Shown in pieces: positions 1 through 4,813 of a stretch of DNA of 5,133 bases (the stretch's first letter is position 1; every line of letters begins with the position of its first letter). A program made the translations under genes and the position numbers. The stretch comes from an uncultured Christensenellaceae bacterium. Its GTDB lineage: Bacteria > Bacillota > Clostridia > Christensenellales > CAG-138. Location: positions 1 to 5,133 of the forward strand of contig CABSAH010000120.1 in the NCBI GenBank assembly GCA_902475645.1, given 5' to 3'. The notes under the pieces were generated by a model. That model was not told the DNA's origin. It did not search any database and saw nothing but the letters and a program-made list of their open reading frames with translations.

Positions 1-709
1 TATCGGTTATAGTTTGGCCGGTAAGGGCGTTTATTTCGCTTATGCGCTCTATCTCATCGCCGAAGAAGCTTATGCGCAGCGCCTTATCGCTCCAGTTTGC
101 GGGCATAACGTCCACGGTGTCGCCCTTTACGCGGAAGTTGCCGCGGTTAAAATCAAACTCGCTGCGCTGATACTGTATATCCACAAGGCGCCTTAGAAGC
201 TCGTCCCGCTCAATGCGCATACCCTCGCGCACCGATACGGAAAGCTTTAAGTATTCCTCCGGGTCGCCCAATGCGTATATGCACGATACGGACGCGACGA
301 TTATAACGTCGCTGCGTTCGTTCAGCGCGCTTGTTGCGCTAAGCCTAAGCTTATCTATTTCGTCGTTCACCGTAGCTACTTTTTCTATATATGTATCGGA
401 GGACGCTATGTAAGCCTCCGGCTGATAATAATCATAGTACGAAACGAAGTATTCCACGGCGCTGTCCGGAAAGAATTCCTTAAATTCGCCGCAAAGCTGC
501 GCCGCAAGCGTTTTATTGTGCGCAATTACAAGAGTGGGCTTCTGCACCCGCTCTATAACCTTTGCCATTGTAAATGTTTTGCCGCTGCCGGTAACGCCCT
601 TTAGCACCTGCAGCCTGTCCCCGTTCAGCACGCCTTGGCTCAGCCGCTCTATCGCCTCCGGCTGATCGCCGCACGGTTCAAACGGGGTTACGGCCTTGAA
701 CACGCCCAT
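1..709 (-). CDS. uvrB: UvrABC system protein B (UvrB), N-terminal part, cut by the left window edge
   Basis: UvrB is the damage-verifying ATPase of nucleotide excision repair: UvrA loads it onto DNA and it then recruits UvrC. The reverse strand reads without a stop from the ATG at 709 to the window edge, giving 236 codons of a protein usually near 660 residues. Visible signatures are the GDQPEAI motif at residues 14-20, the Walker A motif GVTGSGKT at 38-45, AHNKTLAAQL at 63-72, and the DNA-clamping beta-hairpin with YFVSYYDYYQPEAY at 87-100. Hairpin tyrosines 91, 92, 94 and 95 match E. coli Tyr92, 93, 95 and 96. LSATSAL and VASVSCIYALGDP follow, then the start of the UvrA-binding domain 2 (GNFRVKGDTVDVMPA). 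The start lies one base after the Dabb stop codon. No strong Shine-Dalgarno precedes it, so translation probably depends on coupling to the upstream gene. The helicase motifs and C-terminal UVR domain lie outside the window. The identification is very secure. Confidence 0.98.
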   Translation of the reverse strand, partial: MGVFKAVTPFEPCGDQPEAIERLSQGVLNGDRLQVLKGVTGSGKTFTMAKVIERVQKPTLVIAHNKTLAAQLCGEFKEFFPDSAVEYFVSYYDYYQPEAYIASSDTYIEKVATVNDEIDKLRLSATSALNERSDVIIVASVSCIYALGDPEEYLKLSVSVREGMRIERDELLRRLVDIQYQRSEFDFNRGNFRVKGDTVDVMPANWSDKALRISFFGDEIERISEINALTGQTITD

Positions 710-710
710 A

Positions 711-992
711 TCAGCACTCAAAATCCACCGAAACGGAGGATTCAAGCACGCTGTGTATATATTCCTTAACCTTCATGTGTTCAGGATGCGTTGCGTATTC
801 ATCCAAGCCCGCCCTATCGTCAAACGTGGCGATGAGCACCATGTGGTACGCGCGCGCGGAATCCATAAAGTCTATGCCCGTTTCCATGCTCCTAAGCGAC
901 GGCACCTTGCCCATAAGCGCATTGAGCATGGGGGCTATTTTATATGCCTCCGCCTTGTCGCGGTAACGGTGGCAAACAACGTGTTTTATCAT
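711..992 (-). CDS. Dabb-family (stress-responsive A/B barrel domain) small protein
   Basis: This 93-residue protein is essentially one Dabb domain, a dimeric ferredoxin-like alpha/beta barrel found in stress-response proteins and some cyclases; the substrate is not predictable. Family features visible are the opening MIKHVV strand with His4, VPSLRSMETGIDF at residues 30-42 with the typical GIDF turn, the SARAYHMVLIATFDD strand at 45-59, and the HPEHMKVKEYI helix at 69-79. It ends in a VDFE-like final strand (residues 89-92) and has no signal peptide or membrane segment. The ATG at 992 is well supported by GAAGGAG six bases upstream. The gene has its own candidate promoter in the 74-base gap behind the phzF-like gene. 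Its TGA stop is followed by one T and then the uvrB ATG. Many bacterial Dabb proteins are uncharacterised, so any link to DNA repair is inferred from position only. Confidence 0.93.
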   Translation of the reverse strand: MIKHVVCHRYRDKAEAYKIAPMLNALMGKVPSLRSMETGIDFMDSARAYHMVLIATFDDRAGLDEYATHPEHMKVKEYIHSVLESSVSVDFEC

Positions 993-998
993 GCTAAA

Positions 999-1005
999 CT
1001 CCTTC
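999..1005 (-). promoter_or_regulatory. Ribosome binding site of the Dabb gene
   Basis: GAAGGAG on the minus strand lies six bases before the ATG at 992. This is a strong Shine-Dalgarno at normal spacing and supports the chosen start. Confidence 0.85.
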
Positions 1006-1020
1006 TATGTGCCTTGTATT

Positions 1021-1049
1021 ATTATATCAGAAACGCGGCGCGTTGTGTA
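1021..1049 (-). promoter_or_regulatory. Candidate sigma-A promoter for the Dabb-uvrB pair
   Basis: On the minus strand a perfect TATAAT (1026-1021) is preceded by TGA, giving an extended -10 (TGnTATAAT). Seventeen bases further upstream is TACACA (1049-1044), which matches TTGACA at four of six positions. The predicted start near 1014 gives a leader of about 20 bases with the ribosome binding site inside it. The phzF-like gene ends at 1067, so the promoter fills the short intergenic gap and would let Dabb-uvrB be expressed apart from that gene. A short palindrome occupies the spacer (1032-1044). Confidence 0.65.
1032..1044. repeat. 13-bp perfect inverted repeat inside the Dabb promoter spacer
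   Basis: AACGCG-G-CGCGTT is a perfect palindrome with a one-base centre. It lies between the -10 and -35 elements of the candidate Dabb promoter, touching the edge of the -35. About one six-base-arm palindrome of this kind is expected by chance in 5 kb, so only its position makes it a possible operator. Confidence 0.4.
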
Positions 1050-1066
1050 GTGCCGTTCGCTGCCCG

Positions 1067-1903
1067 TTATTCCCTTACGCAGCCCGTGCCGCCCACGCGG
1101 ATATGCACGACGCCGCCGTTTGCGCCAAGGCGCGAATATATGCGCGAAGGCTTGCCCATGGCCTCGCCCTGGATGAACAGATTCGTTTCATTTGGTTTTA
1201 TGATGCCGTGCTTATAAAGATAATATGTAAGCGCGCCAGTAGACGTGCCCGTTGCCGCCTCCTCGTCAATTCCGTACAGCGGAGCAAAATTGCGGCAGTG
1301 CAGCGCATCGCTTTCCGCCGCAAACGCATGGACGCCCGTAACGTTAAGCTTTTTTGAAAGCTTGGCTATCGCGTCCATATCGGGCTTCAAGTTCGCAAGC
1401 ACATCCGCGCCTTTAAGCGGCAGCATAATGTCCGCAAGGCCGGTGTTCGATATTGCAGGCTTCAGCTCCCCCATATCCGCTTCGCTTATGCCGTATGCCG
1501 CGGCAAGCGCCGCCTTGTCGCCGTCGTTTAGGAATATTAGCGGCTCAGGCTCCGCCATATCCAGCCAAACAAGGCCGTTTGCAATATCCACGTTTATATC
1601 GCCCGCGCCCGTTTTGGCAACATAACATTCGCCCTCCTTCACAAGCCCCGCTTTCAGCATATACGCAAACGAGCCCACCGTTGCATGGCCGCACAGCGGC
1701 ACCTCCTCAACGGGCGTAAAATAGCGTATGCGGAACTCGTTACCGCCTACCGGCAGTATAAACGCCGTTTCGCTGTATCCCATATCCGCGGCAATTTGCC
1801 GCATTTCCGCTTCCTCCGGCAGCTTATCCCCAAACACGGCCACGCCCGCCGGATTGCCGCCGAACGGCTCCGATGAAAACGCATCAACAGTTACAGGCTT
1901 CAT
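1067..1903 (-). CDS. PhzF family protein (isomerase/epimerase-like, substrate unknown)
   Basis: PhzF-family proteins have the two-domain diaminopimelate epimerase fold and act as isomerases or epimerases; most, like this one, have no known substrate. No phenazine genes are nearby, so a role in phenazine synthesis should not be assumed. Numbered from the chosen start, visible features are VDAF at 7-9 onward with FGGNPAGV (14-21), GYSETAFI (42-49) carrying the catalytic-type Glu45, RYFTPVEEVPLCGHATVGS (60-78) with His73, NTGLADIMLPL, EEAATGTSTGAL at 214-225, and GKPSRI near 250-255. Length is 278 residues, normal for the family. The ATG at 1903 is preferred over the in-frame ATG at 1909: GGAGG (1917-1913) lies nine bases from 1903 but only three from 1909. 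The common EDPxTGS motif appears as EEAATGT, a Glu-for-Asp change. The stop is at 1067-1069, 74 bases before the Dabb gene. No terminator is seen after it. Confidence 0.93.
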   Translation of the reverse strand: MKPVTVDAFSSEPFGGNPAGVAVFGDKLPEEAEMRQIAADMGYSETAFILPVGGNEFRIRYFTPVEEVPLCGHATVGSFAYMLKAGLVKEGECYVAKTGAGDINVDIANGLVWLDMAEPEPLIFLNDGDKAALAAAYGISEADMGELKPAISNTGLADIMLPLKGADVLANLKPDMDAIAKLSKKLNVTGVHAFAAESDALHCRNFAPLYGIDEEAATGTSTGALTYYLYKHGIIKPNETNLFIQGEAMGKPSRIYSRLGANGGVVHIRVGGTGCVRE

Positions 1904-1908
1904 ATGCA

Positions 1909-1937
1909 TTTACCTCCGCTTTTTATGCCAGTATAAT
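1909..1937 (+). promoter_or_regulatory. Possible second (distal) promoter for feoAB
   Basis: TTTACC (1909-1914), 17 bases, then a perfect TATAAT (1932-1937) reads towards feoAB and would give a leader of roughly 90 bases. It overlaps the ribosome binding site of the divergent phzF-like gene. It is weaker evidence than the TTGACA promoter downstream, and the TATAAT may partly be a by-product of the minus-strand -10 on the same bases. Confidence 0.3.
1913..1917 (-). promoter_or_regulatory. Ribosome binding site that decides the phzF-like start
   Basis: GGAGG on the minus strand is followed by two in-frame ATG codons, at 1909 (spacing 3) and 1903 (spacing 9). The spacing favours 1903, which removes two residues from the longest reading. 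Confidence 0.75.
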
Positions 1938-1961
1938 ACCACACCTTACGGCAAAACGCCA
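1933..1961 (-). promoter_or_regulatory. Candidate promoter for the phzF-like gene
   Basis: On the minus strand TGG directly precedes TATTAT (1938-1933), forming an extended -10. The -35 position at 17-base spacing (TGGCGT, 1961-1956) is poor. The predicted start near 1926 gives a leader of about 22 bases containing GGAGG. The -35 end abuts the -35 of the opposite feoAB promoter, so the two polymerases would compete for neighbouring sites. Confidence 0.4.
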
Positions 1962-1990
1962 TTGACAGCACAATATGCCGGATATACAAT
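1962..1990 (+). promoter_or_regulatory. Main sigma-A promoter of feoAB
   Basis: A perfect TTGACA (1962-1967), a 17-base spacer and TACAAT (1985-1990, five of six to consensus) form the best promoter in the window. The predicted start near 1997 gives a leader of about 35 bases, too short for a riboswitch. A 16-bp imperfect palindrome begins right at the predicted start, which suggests repressor control. Confidence 0.75.
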
Positions 1991-1996
1991 TATTCC

Positions 1997-2012
1997 GTTA
2001 GATATATCTGAC
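1997..2012. promoter_or_regulatory. Candidate operator: 16-bp palindrome at the feoAB transcript start
   Basis: GTTAGATATATCTGAC is an inverted repeat with seven of eight base pairs matching, beginning seven bases after the -10. Bound protein here would block initiation or early elongation. Iron-transport genes are commonly repressed by Fur or DtxR/IdeR/MntR-type metalloregulators. The TTAG...CTGA outer arms resemble DtxR-type sites (TTAGG...CCTAA) more than the Fur consensus, but the match is partial. The regulator is an inference. Confidence 0.45.
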
Positions 2013-2022
2013 TTACTTATAC

Positions 2023-2027
2023 GGAGG
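2023..2027 (+). promoter_or_regulatory. Ribosome binding site of feoAB
   Basis: GGAGG lies four bases before the ATG at 2032, slightly tight. An out-of-frame ATG at 2028 overlaps this spacer but opens only a 13-codon reading, so 2032 is the functional start; the FeoA domain begins directly after it. Confidence 0.7.
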
Positions 2028-2031
2028 ATGT

Positions 2032-4719
2032 ATGGAGCAGATTTCTCGCAAAAGATTAAGCGGGCTTGAATGCGGGCAAAGCGGGCATGTTTATGCCGTT
2101 GTATCGCAGGATCGCCGTATGCGGCGGCATATTGTGGATATGGGTATAACGCCCGGCACGGAAATAAAGCTTGTTAAGCTTGCGCCCATGGGCGACCCTC
2201 TTGAAATAGAGCTTAGGAGCTACACAATGTCCCTTAGGAAGGCTGATGCGGACACGATAGTGCTTATGAACGACGACGACCACAAAAAGTGGCACGACGA
2301 TGTTGAGCGCTCAATCGCCGCCAAGGAAAAGCGCGCGAAGGAGGAGCGCGAACGCGGAGCCGACAGGCGCGATGCCGACCATGCGGAGCATAGGCGCGCC
2401 GCGGAGCTGACAGGCTTCATAATGGAAAAGAGCATGTGTTCAAGGGACGGCTTTTGCCCCAAGGACACGTTTGAGGACGACAGCCCCGTAAGGCTTGCGC
2501 TTGCGGGCAACCCAAACTGCGGCAAAACCACGCTTTTCAACGCCATGACGGGCAGCAAGGAATACGTTGGCAACTGGCCCGGCGTAACGGTTGAAAAAAA
2601 AGAAGGCAAAATAAAGCAGCGCGGCGGCAGGGACGGCGGCGGGCTATGCACAATGGGGCATGAGATGACGGTTGTGGATCTTCCGGGCATATATTCGCTT
2701 TCGCCCTACTCAATGGAGGAAATAGTCGCCCGCGATTATATTATAAACGAAAATCCGGACGCCATAATAAACATTGTGGACGCCACTAATTTGGAGCGCA
2801 ACCTGTACCTTACAATTCAGCTTATGGAGCTTGAACGGCCCATGATACTGGCGCTGAACATGATGGACGAGGTTGAAAAGCAGGGCGACAGCATAGACTG
2901 CAAGCAGCTTTCGCTTGAGCTGGGCATACCCGTGGTTCCCATAAGCGCGCGCACAGGCGCAGGCATAGACGAGCTTGTTACGGGGCTGCAAAGCCTTATC
3001 GCCGCGGCACATACGCAGCTTCACGAGGGCTTTTTGATAGAGCCCGACGATGTGTATGACGATTTTACGCATGAGGAGCATCATAAGATAGGCGCAATAA
3101 TAGAGCCCTATGCCAAGGCCGCAAGGCTGCCGCTGCACTGGGCGGAAATAAAGCTGCTTGAGGGCGACGAGCGCGTGCGCGAAAGCTTGAAGCTGAGCGA
3201 TATGGATGCAAAGCTTGTTGACGCCATAATAAACGAATACGCCGCCGCAAACCCGATAGGCGACAGCGAATCGCTTGTAGCGGACAGCCGCTATTCATAC
3301 ATAGAGCGCGTGGCGAAAAAAGCCTATCATCATTCGGGGAAGGCTTCAAGCGCGGACCGCAGCGCAAAAATAGACGCAATACTTACGCACAAGGCGCTTG
3401 CGATACCGCTTTTCCTGCTGATAATGGGACTTATATTCCTGCTGACATTTTCAACCGTGGGCGCGGCGCTGAGCGACCTTGTGGGCCGCTTTATAGACGG
3501 CGCGGTTGCCCCCGCCGTGATGAATTTGCTGCGAGGCGCGGGCGCGGGCGAATGGTTCATAAGCCTTATTTGCGACGGCATAATAAAGGGCGTTGGCGGC
3601 GTGCTTACGTTTCTGCCGCAGATAGCTTTGCTTTTCCTGTGCCTCAGCCTGCTTGAGGACAGCGGCTACATGAGCCGCATAGCCTTCATAATGGATAAGC
3701 CCATGCGCCGCTTCGGGCTTAGCGGAAAAAGCTTTATACCGCTGCTTATGGGCTTTGGCTGCACCGTTCCCGCGGCAATGGGCGCGCGCACGATGGATAA
3801 CGAGCGCGACCGCCGCATGACAATACTGCTACTGCCGTTCATGAGCTGCTCCGCCAAGCTGCCCGTATACGGGCTTATAGCGGGTGCGTTCTTCGTTGAA
3901 CACCGCGGGCTTATAATATTAAGCCTATATGCGCTGGGCGTAGTATTGGGCATACTTTCCGGCCTTATATTCCGCAAGGCTTCCGCAAACAGGCAGGAGG
4001 CGCCGTTTGTAATCGAGCTGCCGCCTTACCGTATGCCAAGCGCGCGCAACGTTTTTACCCATGTTTGGGAGCGCGTGGAGCATTTCCTCGAAAAGGCGGG
4101 CACAATAATATTCGCCATGAGCGTTGTGCTGTGGTTCATGCAAAGCTTTGATTTCCGCCTGAACTTCATAGCCGATCCTTCCCTTAGCATACTTGGCTCC
4201 ATAGGCTCCGTAATCGCGCCCGTATTCGCTCCGCTGGGCTTTGGGTCGTGGCAGGCAAGCGTTGCGCTGCTAACGGGCCTTGTTGCCAAGGAAGCGGTTG
4301 TAAGCTCGCTTTCCATGTTCGCCGGGTTTTCCGCCTCCGCCGCAGGCGAAGCCGTGCATCAGGCATTAAGCGGCATATTCACCCCCGCAAGCGCATATTC
4401 GTTCCTTGTGTTCGTGCTGCTCTATACCCCGTGCATGGCCGCCGTTGCAACCATCAGGCGGGAAATGCAGTCCCGCGCATGGACGGCGTTTGCCGTAATA
4501 TGGCAGCTTGCAAGCGCATATATAATGTCCCTGCTGACATATAATATAATCGGCCTGTTCACCGGGGAAACCGATAGGGCCGTGCTGTTCTATGCCATAG
4601 CCGCGCTTATTGCAATATACAGCGTGTACTGCATAGCAACGCGCCGCCGCCGCAAATGCGCTTGCGGATGCTCCTCCTGCCGCTCCGCCGCCAAGTGTTC
4701 ACAAAAAAAGCACCTATAA
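2032..4719 (+). CDS. feoB: Fused FeoA-FeoB ferrous iron transport protein
   Basis: This 895-residue inner-membrane protein imports Fe(II). Residues about 5-80 form a FeoA (SH3-like) domain with MGITPGTEIKLV and the closing SLRKADADTIVL. Residues 82-130 are a highly charged Lys/Glu/Arg/Asp stretch, probably helical, followed by a Cys pair (136, 142). The G domain carries G1 GNPNCGKT (159-166), G2 Thr186 in GVTVEKKEG, G3 DLPG (216-219), G4 NMMD (276-279) and G5 SAR (305-307). A helical regulatory domain follows (about 335-430). The membrane part starts near 454, with LEDSGYM (541-547), the first gate motif GFGCTVPAAMGART (574-587, Cys577), the second gate PFMSCSAKLPVY (602-613, Cys606), FVLLYTPC (794-801) and a last membrane helix at about 850-868. 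The tail after RRRRK has five cysteines in CACGCSSC and a later KC. FeoA fused to FeoB is known in Firmicutes and Bacteroidetes. No feoC is seen. The G2-G3 interval is about 11 residues longer than in E. coli FeoB. Confidence 0.97.
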   Translation: MEQISRKRLSGLECGQSGHVYAVVSQDRRMRRHIVDMGITPGTEIKLVKLAPMGDPLEIELRSYTMSLRKADADTIVLMNDDDHKKWHDDVERSIAAKEKRAKEERERGADRRDADHAEHRRAAELTGFIMEKSMCSRDGFCPKDTFEDDSPVRLALAGNPNCGKTTLFNAMTGSKEYVGNWPGVTVEKKEGKIKQRGGRDGGGLCTMGHEMTVVDLPGIYSLSPYSMEEIVARDYIINENPDAIINIVDATNLERNLYLTIQLMELERPMILALNMMDEVEKQGDSIDCKQLSLELGIPVVPISARTGAGIDELVTGLQSLIAAAHTQLHEGFLIEPDDVYDDFTHEEHHKIGAIIEPYAKAARLPLHWAEIKLLEGDERVRESLKLSDMDAKLVDAIINEYAAANPIGDSESLVADSRYSYIERVAKKAYHHSGKASSADRSAKIDAILTHKALAIPLFLLIMGLIFLLTFSTVGAALSDLVGRFIDGAVAPAVMNLLRGAGAGEWFISLICDGIIKGVGGVLTFLPQIALLFLCLSLLEDSGYMSRIAFIMDKPMRRFGLSGKSFIPLLMGFGCTVPAAMGARTMDNERDRRMTILLLPFMSCSAKLPVYGLIAGAFFVEHRGLIILSLYALGVVLGILSGLIFRKASANRQEAPFVIELPPYRMPSARNVFTHVWERVEHFLEKAGTIIFAMSVVLWFMQSFDFRLNFIADPSLSILGSIGSVIAPVFAPLGFGSWQASVALLTGLVAKEAVVSSLSMFAGFSASAAGEAVHQALSGIFTPASAYSFLVFVLLYTPCMAAVATIRREMQSRAWTAFAVIWQLASAYIMSLLTYNIIGLFTGETDRAVLFYAIAALIAIYSVYCIATRRRRKCACGCSSCRSAAKCSQKKHL

Positions 4720-4732
4720 TTTACACTGTCAT

Positions 4733-4760
4733 GCAGGAAATTAAGGTATACTTAACGAAA
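4733..4760 (+). promoter_or_regulatory. Candidate sigma-H promoter of hpf
   Basis: GCAGGAAAT (4733-4741) fits the Bacillus sigma-H -35 consensus RnAGGAwWW at every position. Twelve bases later AACGAAA (4754-4760) fits the -10 consensus RnnGAAT except for the last base. The spacing is within the usual 11-12 bases. The hpf orthologue yvyD of B. subtilis is known to be under sigma-B and sigma-H control. Assignment here is by pattern only. Confidence 0.45.
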
Positions 4761-4768
4761 GATATAAT
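4741..4768 (+). promoter_or_regulatory. Candidate sigma-A promoter of hpf
   Basis: A perfect TATAAT (4763-4768) lies 46 bases before the hpf ATG. The best -35 is TTAAGG (4741-4746) at 16-base spacing, matching three of six. It overlaps the sigma-H-like site above. The TTAAG...CTTAA repeat over 4741-4755 is short (5-base arms) and may be incidental. Confidence 0.4.
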
Positions 4769-4772
4769 ATAG

Positions 4773-4795
4773 GCGGTTGCAAAATAAGCAATCGC
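4773..4795 (+). other. Small hairpin in the hpf 5' leader
   Basis: GCGGTTGC (4773-4780) can pair with GCAATCGC (4788-4795): eight base pairs including one G-U, around a seven-base A-rich loop. No U-run follows, so it is not an intrinsic terminator. It sits at or near the predicted transcript start and ends four bases before the ribosome binding site. A stabilising 5' stem-loop is possible; function is unknown. Confidence 0.4.
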
Positions 4796-4798
4796 AAG

Positions 4799-4805
4799 AA
4801 AGGGG
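4799..4805 (+). promoter_or_regulatory. Ribosome binding site of hpf
   Basis: AAAGGGG lies eight bases before the ATG at 4814. A second AAGG (4810-4813) directly touches the ATG and is too close to serve. Confidence 0.7.
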
Positions 4806-4813
4806 TAAGAAGG

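Noticed and set aside
14..413. Two plus-strand open frames opposite uvrB (14-196 and 213-413)
   Set aside because: They lie fully antisense to a clearly conserved UvrB reading, have no ribosome binding site and resemble no family.
1050..1075. Possible terminator between the phzF-like gene and the Dabb gene
   Set aside because: The repeated elements (TGCCGTT and TGCCCGTT) are direct, not inverted, and no U-run follows.
696..1357. Plus-strand frames of 173 and 116 codons crossing the Dabb gene and the end of the phzF-like gene
   Set aside because: They span two well-supported minus-strand genes and an intergenic promoter, and their translations are low-complexity, Cys/Arg/Tyr-rich shadow peptides.
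1245..1876. Several plus-strand frames inside the phzF-like gene
   Set aside because: Ser/Ala/Pro-rich shadow translations opposite a complete conserved gene.
1910..2031. A riboswitch (for example an iron or manganese sensor) in the feoAB leader
   Set aside because: The predicted leader is only about 35 bases, or about 90 from the weaker promoter, and no conserved aptamer-like stems or terminator were found.
1728..2069. 113-codon plus-strand frame running from the phzF-like gene into feoAB
   Set aside because: It crosses the divergent promoter region and overlaps the feoAB start in another frame; its ATG at 2028 is out of frame with FeoA.
2056..4366. Many minus-strand frames opposite feoAB
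   Set aside because: Antisense shadows of a gene with all FeoB motifs intact.
4741..4755. TTAAG-N5-CTTAA inverted repeat before hpf as an operator
   Set aside because: Arms of only five A/T-rich bases inside overlapping promoter candidates; easily expected by chance.
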